64,000 bases of DNA, taken from the NCBI GenBank assembly GCA_027487905.1, contig JAIYCR010000002.1:100687-164686 (forward strand), written 5' to 3'. Position numbers and translations under genes: made by a program. The notes beneath the pieces are model-generated. The model did not search any database. It was not told where the DNA came from and saw only the letters and a program-made list of their open reading frames with translations. The stretch comes from Rubrivivax sp. (GTDB taxonomy: Bacteria; Pseudomonadota; Gammaproteobacteria; Burkholderiales; Burkholderiaceae_C). Below are positions 51,347 to 60,023 of this stretch, in pieces (the first letter of the stretch is position 1; every line of letters begins with the position of its first letter).

Positions 51347-52308
51347 ACAAGTTCCTCATTCACCTTCTCTCGGCCATAGCCGGCATGACGCTGCTGATGG
51401 GCCAGGCCATCGCTCAGGTCTACCCCGACAGGACGGTGCGCATGGTCGTGCCCTTTCCACCCGGCTCGGCAACCGACATGGCAGCCCGCGTGATGGCCCA
51501 GCAGCTTCAGGCGTCGCTGGGCCAGACCTTCGTGGTGGACAACAAGCCGGGGGCGGGTGGATCCATCGCAGGCGCAGAAGTCGTCAGGGCAGCGGCTGAC
51601 GGCTACACGCTGCTCTTCTCCTCCAATTCGGCCGTCGCATCGAACGTCGCGCTGCTCAAGAGCATCCCCTACGACCCGATGAAGGACTTCACTCCGATCG
51701 CCGGCATCGGAGAGAACATGCTCGTGCTGATGGTGAAAAGCAGCTTTCCCGCGCGCAACCTCGCCGAATTCGTGACACAAGCCAAGGCGAGGCCTGGCAA
51801 GCTCTCGGCTGGCTACGGGTCATCGACCTCCCAGGTGAGCATCTCGCTCCTCAACAAACTCGCCGGGCTCGATACCCTGTCGATACCCTACAAGGGCATA
51901 CCGCTGGCCGTCAACGACGTGGTCGGCGGCACCACCGACTTCACGTTCGTCGATCTGGGCAATGCGATGGCGCAGGCCAAGGGCGGCAATCTCAGGGCCA
52001 TCGCGGTCACATCCGACAAGCGCAACCCGCTTGTGCCTGAGTGGCCGGCCATCCAGGAAAGCTACCCCGGCTTCGATGTACGGGCTTGGTTCGCCATCGT
52101 GGGCCCTGCCAACCTTCCCAGGGCGGTGGTCGACAAGCTCAACGGCGCGGTCACCAGGGCCCTGGCCCAACCGGACACCCGCGAACGGCTGGCCGGGATC
52201 GGCATCGCACCCATGCCGCTGTCGCCGGACAAGCTCCAGGAGTTCATGGGGTCGGAGATCGCCAAGTGGCAGCGCCTCGTCAAGGAAGCCAACGTGCAGC
52301 CGGAATGA
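51343..52308 (+). CDS. Bug-family (TctC-like) periplasmic substrate-binding protein
   Basis: A 321-residue extracytoplasmic receptor with a Sec signal peptide (about 24 residues, ending AIAQ) and the Bug hallmark start 'YPDRTVRMVVPFPPGSATD', 'VVDNKPGAGGSIAG' and 'DGYTLLFSS'. Bug proteins bind carboxylates such as citrate, glutamate or aromatic acids. No TctA/TctB membrane genes are in the window, as is usual for the expanded Bug family of Burkholderiales. Coupled to the previous gene by a 4-bp overlap. Confidence 0.94.
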   Translation: MNKFLIHLLSAIAGMTLLMGQAIAQVYPDRTVRMVVPFPPGSATDMAARVMAQQLQASLGQTFVVDNKPGAGGSIAGAEVVRAAADGYTLLFSSNSAVASNVALLKSIPYDPMKDFTPIAGIGENMLVLMVKSSFPARNLAEFVTQAKARPGKLSAGYGSSTSQVSISLLNKLAGLDTLSIPYKGIPLAVNDVVGGTTDFTFVDLGNAMAQAKGGNLRAIAVTSDKRNPLVPEWPAIQESYPGFDVRAWFAIVGPANLPRAVVDKLNGAVTRALAQPDTRERLAGIGIAPMPLSPDKLQEFMGSEIAKWQRLVKEANVQPE

Positions 52309-52312
52309 ACCG

Positions 52313-53080
52313 ATGAACCCGATGAACCCGAAGAACCTGAAGAACATGCTCATCACCGGCGCCAGCCGTGGCATCGGCGCTGCCATTGCCCGCGCAGCCG
52401 GCAGCGCCGGATATCGGGTCGGTGTCAACTACCAGCGCAGCGAGGCGGCCGCCCAGAAGGTCGTGGCCGATATCCACGCTGCGGGCGGTGAGGCCGTGGC
52501 CCTGCAGGCCGATGTGAGCCGCCTGTCCGAGGTGGTTCGCCTGTTCTCCGAAATGGACCGATCCCTGGGCACACTCGATGTGCTCATCAACAACGCGGGC
52601 ATCCTGGCCAGTTTTCGGGTGGATGCGTTGGACGAGGAGCAACTCGGCGCCGTCTTCCAAGCCAACGTCTTCAGCAGCTTCTATGCGGCACGTGAAGCCG
52701 TTCGGCGCATGTCCACCGCCCATGGCGGGCACGGCGGGTCCATCGTCAACCTCTCCTCGGTGGCGTCTCGGATGGGGGGACTGAGTGGGGGCGCCGCCTA
52801 CGCGGCATCGAAGGCCGCCATCGATACCTTCACTCTGGCCTTGGCGAAAGAGGTCGGCCGGGAGGGTATACGCGTCAACGCGCTGCGCCCGGGGTTGATC
52901 TCCACCGAAATCCATCAGGTGCACGGCGGTCTGGATCGCATGCATTCAATGGCCGCTGAGGTCGTGCCGCTGGGCCGCGCCGGCGCCGCCGAGGAGGTGG
53001 CACAAGCGGCCCTCTGGCTGGCGTCAGACGCCGCGTCCTATGTGCATGGCACGGTGATGGACGTGGCCGGCGGGCGCTGA
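52313..53080 (+). CDS. Short-chain dehydrogenase/reductase
   Basis: A 255-residue SDR: 'LITGASRGIGAAIA', 'LINNAG', 'VNLSSVASRMG' and YAASK. 'VNYQRSE' after beta-2 suggests NADP(H) as in FabG-type reductases. Three near-identical ATGAACC(C)G units span the preceding stop and the start (ATG at 52305, 52313 and 52322); 52313 and 52322 are in frame. Last gene of the AtuA-Bug operon; a hairpin overlaps its stop codon. Confidence 0.92.
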   Translation: MNPMNPKNLKNMLITGASRGIGAAIARAAGSAGYRVGVNYQRSEAAAQKVVADIHAAGGEAVALQADVSRLSEVVRLFSEMDRSLGTLDVLINNAGILASFRVDALDEEQLGAVFQANVFSSFYAAREAVRRMSTAHGGHGGSIVNLSSVASRMGGLSGGAAYAASKAAIDTFTLALAKEVGREGIRVNALRPGLISTEIHQVHGGLDRMHSMAAEVVPLGRAGAAEEVAQAALWLASDAASYVHGTVMDVAGGR

Positions 53081-53091
53081 CGCGCGCCCGC
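53070..53091 (+). terminator. Hairpin at the end of the AtuA-Bug-SDR operon
   Basis: GCGGGCGC-TGACGC-GCGCCCGC, a perfect 8-bp GC stem with a 6-nt loop that includes the SDR stop codon. No T-run follows, so it is at best a weak intrinsic terminator or an RNA-stabilising hairpin between two convergent genes. Confidence 0.35.
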
Positions 53092-53112
53092 GGGTCGCCC
53101 CATCGGCGCCGA

Positions 53113-54924
53113 TCAGCCGCGGGCAGGCGCTGGCGCCGAAGGGCAGCCAATAACCAGCCGGCTGGAGGCCAGCGCGTCGCGGACGGCTGCCTGCAGGTCT
53201 GCCCGCAACTCGTCCCGCTGGAATGCTTCCTCGGCCTTCAGGATTCCGACTTCCACCAGCAGGCTGATCGTGACCCCCACAGCGGCGCCGAGTGCCGCCC
53301 CTGCCATGGTCCCTACGGGCCCCAGGATCGATCCGATCACGGCACCTGCGGTAACCGCGGCGCCCTTCGACACGAACTTCTTGCCGGCGACCTTCACCAG
53401 CACCTTGGTGGCAGCCTTCACCGAGGCTTTGCCCATGGCCTTGGCGGTCACCGCCGCAGCGAGTCCGCCAGTGGCCACACCTGCGCCACCACTGGCGACC
53501 AGCCTTGCCTGAAAGGCGGCCATGTCATCGGGGAGCGCGAGCAATGGGCGATCGACGACGGATTGGCACCAGGCCGTGTCGGGAACGATGCGGCTGGCCT
53601 CCAACTCCTTGCGCAAGGGACCGAGCAGCGCGTCGCTCAGTGCAGTCAGCTTTGCCGCCGAGCCAGCCACCTGCGCTTCAGCGGCCTTGAAGTCGCTGCG
53701 GTCGGTAACGAGTTCCCGGAAGCGCTTCTCCATCAAGGCGTCCCCGTTTCCGGCGAGTAGCGTCGCGGTCCTGGACAGGTCGCCCCACAGGCTGTAGTAC
53801 CAGTCCAGATAGGCCTCGATGCCGGTGGCCGCAGCCTGCTCGACCGCTGCAGTGCCTGAACAGACCTCCGCACGCAGCCGCGCGTGCTCGATGGAGCTTT
53901 GCCCGAGTTTCGCATAGACGGCGGTCACAGCCTCGATCCGGTAGAACTGCTGCCCGATCCGCGCGCACTGCGGCACAGCCATGACCTGCGCGACTCGGCC
54001 TGCTCGGTGGGCCCAGGATTCCAGGGCCGCGGCGGCGGTGAGCAGGATCAGCAACCACACGGCGGCGAACAGCGCGACCCAGGTGGCCCGTCGCGGTCCG
54101 ATCGGCACAGGCGTTGAGTCAGCGGACGGCACGGCAGCGAACGCTCGCTGCCATTCTTGTGCGTCCAGCTTCAACCCGAGAACCAGACCCACCAGATGCG
54201 CGAAGGCGGCGATGGGTGCCAAAACGGCCAGCAGCACCGGCCGCAACGCGCCCTCGGCCAGGCCCGTCAGTCGATGCCCCGCCGTGTCCCAAAGGACCAT
54301 CGCGTCAAGCGCAGTGCGAATGGCATGCGAGGGCGCGTCCTGCCAGGACTGCTGGTACCGGAACGCCTGCTCGATGTCAGACGCCTGTGGACCCGGCTCC
54401 CTGAATGCAGTCAACCCGAACCAGCCGATACCCAGGATCAGCGCCGTGACACCGATCGAAACGAGCCGGACCATTCGGCTGGCCAGCACGGGGTTGCGGT
54501 ATTGCCCCTCCAAGGCGGAGCGCACCCGCCGTTCGACCCACCACGCAACAACGGGAACCGTTGCGACGATCCACCAATCGGACGTGGTGAACAGGACGCC
54601 TTGAAGCAGCAACAGAGCCGTCAGCAGGACGGCCACGGTCGCGCCCAGCAGGATGCGCAAGCTGCGTCGGACTGACAACCCATGCAACAGCCTGCCAGGC
54701 TGGAGGGACTGCGATGCGACGACACCGGCAACGGTCGCGCCGTGCGCCGCCACCCCGACCGAGGGCAGAGACAGAGCGATCGCGAAGGTCAGGAAAAGCC
54801 AGGGCGGAATCTGCGGCACCGCCCAGGACGCGGCGCCCAGCACTGCCAGGAAGAGGTAGGCGCGCATCATCCAGGAGAGTCCGGACGGGGGGCCGGACGC
54901 GACGGATCTCTGAGCGTTGCTCAT
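53113..54924 (-). CDS. Large membrane protein of unknown function
   Basis: A 603-residue protein I do not recognise. Hydrophobic segments in the first half ('AYLFLAVLGAASWAV', 'ILLGATVAVLLTALLLLQGVLF', 'WWIVATVPVVAWW', 'LVSIGVTALILGIGWFGL', 'LLAVLAPIAAFAHLVGLVLGL', 'WVALFAAVWLLILLTAAAAL') suggest six to eight membrane helices. A soluble helical region (about residues 310-480) follows, then a Gly/Ala-rich stretch 'VTAGAVIGSILGPVGTMAG' resembling a glycine zipper, and a charged tail. Start ATG 54924 or 54990, neither with a good ribosome-binding site. Convergent with the SDR and divergent from the helicase-nuclease gene, 244 bp apart. Confidence 0.72.
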   Translation of the reverse strand: MSNAQRSVASGPPSGLSWMMRAYLFLAVLGAASWAVPQIPPWLFLTFAIALSLPSVGVAAHGATVAGVVASQSLQPGRLLHGLSVRRSLRILLGATVAVLLTALLLLQGVLFTTSDWWIVATVPVVAWWVERRVRSALEGQYRNPVLASRMVRLVSIGVTALILGIGWFGLTAFREPGPQASDIEQAFRYQQSWQDAPSHAIRTALDAMVLWDTAGHRLTGLAEGALRPVLLAVLAPIAAFAHLVGLVLGLKLDAQEWQRAFAAVPSADSTPVPIGPRRATWVALFAAVWLLILLTAAAALESWAHRAGRVAQVMAVPQCARIGQQFYRIEAVTAVYAKLGQSSIEHARLRAEVCSGTAAVEQAAATGIEAYLDWYYSLWGDLSRTATLLAGNGDALMEKRFRELVTDRSDFKAAEAQVAGSAAKLTALSDALLGPLRKELEASRIVPDTAWCQSVVDRPLLALPDDMAAFQARLVASGGAGVATGGLAAAVTAKAMGKASVKAATKVLVKVAGKKFVSKGAAVTAGAVIGSILGPVGTMAGAALGAAVGVTISLLVEVGILKAEEAFQRDELRADLQAAVRDALASSRLVIGCPSAPAPARG

Positions 54925-55168
54925 GATGCTGGGGAGAAAGGGCACGGGCGACGGGGTCTTCGCACCTTTCAAATGTATCGGGAGGGTCATCGAAGCAGTC
55001 CAGGAATCGAATCGGCCGCAGAGGACTCGATGCCACATTCCGGATATCGCGCACTGAATCACCGCGCCAGGGGCACGACCGGGTCCGATTCGCTTCGATT
55101 CGATGCCCCGGCCATTACGATTCCGACGATTCGACCGATTCTCCTGTCCACAAACCGCCTTCAGGGCC

Positions 55169-58100
55169 ATGCGCCCCTCCGCCCCCATGCAATCGATCGA
55201 CCCCGCCGCCCTGCGCGAAGTCGCCATCCAGGTCAGCGGCTATTTCCGCGACTTCCTCGAAAGCGATTTCAAGAAGCAGTCGGCGCCGCGGCGGCGCATC
55301 GTGCTGCAGTCGGACAGCGGCTTTCGCTGCGGCCTGAGAACCCGCACCTATGAAGGCCTGGACCGCGCGCTGTGGGAGCTGCTGGGCCGGCCGAGCGGCG
55401 AGGAGGCCACACTCGGCGTGACGCCGCGGCAGTTCACCCGCTCGGTGTCGACCACGCTGCGCAAGGTCATCGACAGCCACATCGCGCAGATCGACGACAG
55501 CGCGCTCGAACGCGTTCGCCTGGCCTTCGAGGAGGAACTCGGCCGAAGCGCCGCCGAGGCCGCGCGCGACCCGGAGGCCTGGGTCGAGGCCATGCAGGCC
55601 TTCGCCTCGGCGCAGATCGGCGAGCGCATCGTGCGCCCGCTGGTGACCAAGCTGGACGAGCCGATGCGCCGCTCGAGCTACGACTTCGTCGATTCGCTCT
55701 ACAGCGCCGAGTCCGACCTCATCCGCCGCGTGGCCGAGCCGCTGGTGTCGGTGCTGCCCGACGCGCTGGCCCGCCACGCCGCGGCGCCCTCGCCCACCGG
55801 CGTGCGCGAGGCGCTGGACGGCTTCCTGCGGCTGGACAACGTGCGCGCCGCGCTCGGTGGATTCTTCGATGCCTTCGTCACCGCCGACGCCTTCCTCGAA
55901 CTGCGCGACGTCGAGGCCTATGCCACGCTGCACGAGGGCCACCAGCTCTATCTCTACCTGGGCGCGCTTCATTTCCGCAGCGCCCAGTACCCGGTGTTCT
56001 TCGTGCCGGTGGATGCCCGCAAGCTCGACCACGGCCGCGGCTACGAGCTGATGCTGTCCAACCAGCTCTTCGCCAACCGGGCGTCGCTCGAGTTCGTGCT
56101 GCAGGAGCTGGCTGCGGCCAAGCCCCGCGAGTGGGTGAACCCGCTGCACGAGCGCATCCTCTACCTCGCGCCCGAGCAGTCGGTGCTGGAGGTTGCCCGT
56201 GGCCTCTTCGATGCGGTGGCCGCCAGCCTGGGCCTGGCCGGCCAGGCGCGGCTGGCGTCGCGCGAACCCGATGCCACTGCGGTGGATGTGACGCTGTCGC
56301 CGGCGCTGCACCTGTGCGCCTTCGAGCGCGGCGAGGAAAGCCTGGTCAACGACTACGAGGCCATCATCGGCCTGGCGCGCCAGGGCGGCAGCGCGGTGGT
56401 CGAGCTCTTCGAGAAACTCGTCGGCGGCGTGCTGACCTCCAACCCGCCCAGCATCGCCCGCCAGGTGGACGGCGCATGGGACGGTCTGCCCCTGGTGGAC
56501 CGGCTGGTGTGCGACTCGCCCATTCCGCTGAACGAGGAGCAGCGCAAGATCCTGCTGGCCGCCCGCCACCCCGAAGGGCCGATCGTCGTCGTCGAAGGGC
56601 CGCCGGGCACGGGCAAGAGCCACACCATCACCGCCATCGCGGCGGACTGCGCCTTCAACCAGAAGTCCTGCCTCATCCTGTCGGACAAGGCCGAGGCCCT
56701 GCAGGTGGTGCACGACAAGCTGTCCGAAGCGATGTCGCGGGTGCGGCATGTGGACGATTTCCCCAACCCGCTGCTGCGCCTGGGCCGCCAGGACGCGAAT
56801 TTCCGCCGCCTGGTGGGCAACCAGACGGTGAGCCAGGTCACCGCCTATGCCAAGGCCAGCGCGCGCAACCTGAGCGACCTGGTCGCCGAGCGCGATGGCA
56901 GCGCGGGCTCGCTCAAGGGCGCCATCCAGTCCACGCTGGACACGGTGGGCTCGGTGCCGGTGGCTGAGGTCGCCGCGCTGCACCGGCTCGAAGCGCGGCT
57001 GCGCACGCGGCTGCCCGAAGCGCTCGAGGCCATCCACGCGCTGGACATCGACGACGAACTGCGCAGCCGCAGCGCGCAGTTCACCGCCACCGGGGCGTTC
57101 GCAGACCGGTCTTCCGAAAGCACAGTGGCAGCCGTCCCGCCGCACGCGCCGAGCCTGGACGACTACCTTGCCGCACGGCTGGAGGAACTGTCCGAACGCG
57201 CCCCGCGGGGCGACGCCGCAACGCTCCTGGCCGAGCTGCGCCGCTGCGCGCGCCGCGAACTCGCGCTGGCCGAGGTGAGCGTCACCCTCGGCACGGCGCG
57301 GCTCGAACAGGCCGCGCTCTTCTCAAGCCTCACGCTGCACCAGGCGCAGGACCTGCGCGAGGCGGTGCTCGCCTGGCGGCAGCTGAAGATGCCGCTTTTC
57401 GGCTACCTGTTCCGCGGCGCCGCGGTGCGCGCGTTGGAGGCCCAGGTCAATGCGCTGCCCACCCGCGAGCCGCTGGTGATGCGCCAGCATGCCGACCGCC
57501 TGCAGGACATCGCCCGCACCGCGGTGCAGGTGCACGATGCGCTCGAGCGCATCGGCTGCGGCACCCACCTGGCGCGTGTATGGCCGTCGCTCGGCGAGGC
57601 TGCGCGCACCGAGCCCGCAGCGCGCCAGCTGCAAGCGCTGCTGGCCCTGCTGGACAAGGCCCCTGCGCTGGGCCAGGTTCTGGCCCAGACCCTCGGTCCC
57701 GGCCCGGGCCATGACACGGCGCTCTGGCGCCTGGCGCTGCAGTGCCTGACCGGCTGGGTGCAGGTGCACGATGCCTTCGCCCGCGCCCCGGTGTTCGACT
57801 ACGTGGGCAGCAAGACCAAGATCGAGCGGCTCAACACCTCGCTGATGAACGCCCGCGTGGACACGCGGCTGGTGGACTTCATCGAGAACCACCGCAGCGA
57901 CGCCAAGACCATGGCGCAGCTGATTGCGCAGCGCCAGAAGTTCCCCGAAGCCAAGTTCGGTGCGGTCAAGAGCTCGTTTCCCATCATCCTGGCCGGCATC
58001 CGCGAGTTCGGCGAGTACATGCCGCTCGTGCCCGAACTCTTCGACGTGATCGTCATCGACGAGGCCTCGCAGGTCAGCGTGGCGCAGGCGCTGCCCGCGC

Positions 58101-59578
58101 TGCTGCGGGCCAAGAAGATCATCTGCCTGGGCGACAGCAAGCAGTTCAGCTCGGTCAAGAGCGCCAACGCCAGCATTGCGCTCAACGAGAAATACCGCGC
58201 CAACCTCGTGCAGTTCTTCCAGCGCAGCGTCACCCGCGAGGCCGAGGCGCTGCAGCGGCTGGCCATGTTCGACATCAAGCGCAGCGTGCTCGATTTCTGC
58301 AGCCTCGCCGCGTCCTATTCGGTGATGCTGCGCAAGCACTTCCGCAGCTACCCCGAGCTCATCGGCTATTCATCCAGCACCTTCTACGGCGGGCAGCTGC
58401 AGGCGCTCAAGGTGCGCGCCCGGCCGCTGGACGAGGTGATCCGCTTCGAGCGGGTGGATGCCACCGGCCACAAGGTGAGCCGCGCCACCAACGAAGCCGA
58501 GGCCGAGACCCTGCTCAAGCGGCTGCTCGAACTGCTGGAGCAGCCCAAGCCGCCCAGCGTGGGCGTCATCACCCCGTTCCGCGAACAGCACACGCTGCTG
58601 CAGAAACGCCTGCATGGCCACCCGCGCGCGCAGGAGTTCGAAAGCCGCCTGCGGCTGAAGGTGATGACCTTCGATTCCTGCCAGGGCGAGGAGCGTTCGA
58701 TCATCTTCTACTCGCTCGTGGCCACGCCGGGCCTGGACGCGCTGAACTACGTCTTTCCGGTGCGGCTGGACGCGGCCGAGCAATCGGTGGAGGACAAGCT
58801 CAAGGTGCAGCGGCTCAACGTGGGCTTCTCGCGCGCGCAGAACACGATCTGGATCCTGCACAGCCAGGAGCTCGGGCTCTACAAGGGCGCGCTCGCCCAG
58901 GCGCTGCACCACTACCACGGCGTGCTGCAGCGCGGCGCGCCGGACGCCAGCCGCACCGACCCGTCCTCGCCGATGGAGACCAAGGTGCTGCAGTGGCTGC
59001 AGCAGACTCAGTTCGTGCAGGCGCAGAGCGAGGACATCGAGATCCTTCCGCAGTTCCCCATCAGCGACTACCTGCGCCAGCTCGACCCCACCTACCAGCA
59101 CCCCGCCTGGCGCGTGGACTTCCTCATCACCTACCGCACGCCGCGGGCCGCCTCCGGTGCGCTGCACATCGTGGTGGAGTACGACGGCTTCGAATACCAC
59201 TTCGACAAGCCCGAGGAGGGCAGCGTCCACGTGGGCAACCACGAGCGCTACCTGAAGGACTCGGACGTCGAACGGCAACTCACTCTGGAAGGCTACGGCT
59301 ACCGCTTCCTGCGCATCAACCGCTTCAACCTCGGCCGCGACCCAGTGGCCACGCTGGACGCCCGCCTCGCCCGGCTGGTGGAGCTGGCCACCGGCGAGCA
59401 GTCGTCCCGCTTCCTGGAGCGGCTGCGCCAGCAGGCCGAGGGCATGGTGAGCAAGGAGATGAAGGCCTGCAGCCGGTGCGGCGCCATCCGCGCGCAGGCG
59501 GCCTTCTGGGACCCGGCGCTCAAGGGCGGCGCGGGGGGTGCGGGGCGGGTGTGCATGGACTGCAAGCAGAGGGGATGA
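55169..59578 (+). CDS. SF1 DNA/RNA helicase fused to a PD-(D/E)XK-like nuclease and zinc ribbon
   Basis: A 1469-residue multidomain protein. Residues 1-460 are an unrecognised region. A UPF1/Dna2-like superfamily 1 helicase follows: Walker A GPPGTGKSH at 477, Walker B DEAS at 964, 'GDSKQFSSVKS', 'VGVITPFREQ', 'TFDSCQGEERSIIFYSLV' and 'LNVGFSRAQNTIWI'. A roughly 480-residue insert separates motifs I and II. The C-terminal domain has Asp1317 (WRVDFLI) and Glu1337 (VEYDG), a restriction-endonuclease-like core, followed by a zinc ribbon (Cys1434/1437, Cys1462/1465). Start ATG 55169 or 55187. Architecture suggests DNA repair or anti-phage defence; neither is proven. Confidence 0.85.
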   Translation: MRPSAPMQSIDPAALREVAIQVSGYFRDFLESDFKKQSAPRRRIVLQSDSGFRCGLRTRTYEGLDRALWELLGRPSGEEATLGVTPRQFTRSVSTTLRKVIDSHIAQIDDSALERVRLAFEEELGRSAAEAARDPEAWVEAMQAFASAQIGERIVRPLVTKLDEPMRRSSYDFVDSLYSAESDLIRRVAEPLVSVLPDALARHAAAPSPTGVREALDGFLRLDNVRAALGGFFDAFVTADAFLELRDVEAYATLHEGHQLYLYLGALHFRSAQYPVFFVPVDARKLDHGRGYELMLSNQLFANRASLEFVLQELAAAKPREWVNPLHERILYLAPEQSVLEVARGLFDAVAASLGLAGQARLASREPDATAVDVTLSPALHLCAFERGEESLVNDYEAIIGLARQGGSAVVELFEKLVGGVLTSNPPSIARQVDGAWDGLPLVDRLVCDSPIPLNEEQRKILLAARHPEGPIVVVEGPPGTGKSHTITAIAADCAFNQKSCLILSDKAEALQVVHDKLSEAMSRVRHVDDFPNPLLRLGRQDANFRRLVGNQTVSQVTAYAKASARNLSDLVAERDGSAGSLKGAIQSTLDTVGSVPVAEVAALHRLEARLRTRLPEALEAIHALDIDDELRSRSAQFTATGAFADRSSESTVAAVPPHAPSLDDYLAARLEELSERAPRGDAATLLAELRRCARRELALAEVSVTLGTARLEQAALFSSLTLHQAQDLREAVLAWRQLKMPLFGYLFRGAAVRALEAQVNALPTREPLVMRQHADRLQDIARTAVQVHDALERIGCGTHLARVWPSLGEAARTEPAARQLQALLALLDKAPALGQVLAQTLGPGPGHDTALWRLALQCLTGWVQVHDAFARAPVFDYVGSKTKIERLNTSLMNARVDTRLVDFIENHRSDAKTMAQLIAQRQKFPEAKFGAVKSSFPIILAGIREFGEYMPLVPELFDVIVIDEASQVSVAQALPALLRAKKIICLGDSKQFSSVKSANASIALNEKYRANLVQFFQRSVTREAEALQRLAMFDIKRSVLDFCSLAASYSVMLRKHFRSYPELIGYSSSTFYGGQLQALKVRARPLDEVIRFERVDATGHKVSRATNEAEAETLLKRLLELLEQPKPPSVGVITPFREQHTLLQKRLHGHPRAQEFESRLRLKVMTFDSCQGEERSIIFYSLVATPGLDALNYVFPVRLDAAEQSVEDKLKVQRLNVGFSRAQNTIWILHSQELGLYKGALAQALHHYHGVLQRGAPDASRTDPSSPMETKVLQWLQQTQFVQAQSEDIEILPQFPISDYLRQLDPTYQHPAWRVDFLITYRTPRAASGALHIVVEYDGFEYHFDKPEEGSVHVGNHERYLKDSDVERQLTLEGYGYRFLRINRFNLGRDPVATLDARLARLVELATGEQSSRFLERLRQQAEGMVSKEMKACSRCGAIRAQAAFWDPALKGGAGGAGRVCMDCKQRG

Positions 59579-59961
59579 CGATGACGATGCCGGGAACGAT
59601 GCGGATGAGCTCCAAAGCCATGAGGCCCTTGCTGGACCTCTTGCCCTGCCGGGCTGCCTTGATCGCAGTGGCCGCTTGCCTGGCTGCAAGCGCCGCCGCC
59701 GCCAACCCCACGGCCACGCCCCTGCCCCGCAACGGCAGCTGCCCGTCGGGCTACAGCAGCCAGGGCGCCTTCTGCGCACCTGGCTCCCATGCGCGCTTCG
59801 CCGTGGTCAGGGAAGGTTCCTGCCCGAGTGGCTACAGCGCCCAGGGAGCCTACTGCCTGGCCGGCTCGTCGGCCCGGCTGGCGGTGCTCAAGCCGAAGGG
59901 TGCGGGAAGCTGCCCTTCGGGGTATTCGTCGCAGGGGCGGTATTGCGTGGCAGGGCGGTGA
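59575..59961 (+). CDS. Small secreted protein with three cysteine-glycine repeats
   Basis: A 128-residue protein: N-terminal signal peptide (AALIAVAACLAASAAAAN), then three repeats with the pattern GSCPSGYSxQGxxCxxG, starting near residues 53, 81 and 112. Each holds two Cys nine residues apart, suggesting small disulfide-bonded loops in the periplasm or outside. Several in-frame ATGs (59575, 59581, 59587, 59599, 59605, 59620) crowd the start; 59575 overlaps the helicase stop (ATGA). Not a recognised family. Whether it belongs with the helicase-nuclease is unclear, since its predicted location differs. Confidence 0.72.
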   Translation: MTMTMPGTMRMSSKAMRPLLDLLPCRAALIAVAACLAASAAAANPTATPLPRNGSCPSGYSSQGAFCAPGSHARFAVVREGSCPSGYSAQGAYCLAGSSARLAVLKPKGAGSCPSGYSSQGRYCVAGR

Positions 59962-60023
59962 AGTGAGGTGATGCGGACGGCGCTCTGGCCGGTGGTCCGA
60001 CGCGTTCCGACTACGCTTGCCCC

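Noticed and set aside
55115..57145. 676-residue minus-strand frame opposite the helicase gene
   Set aside because: Lies antisense to a gene with clear helicase motifs and has no recognisable domain.
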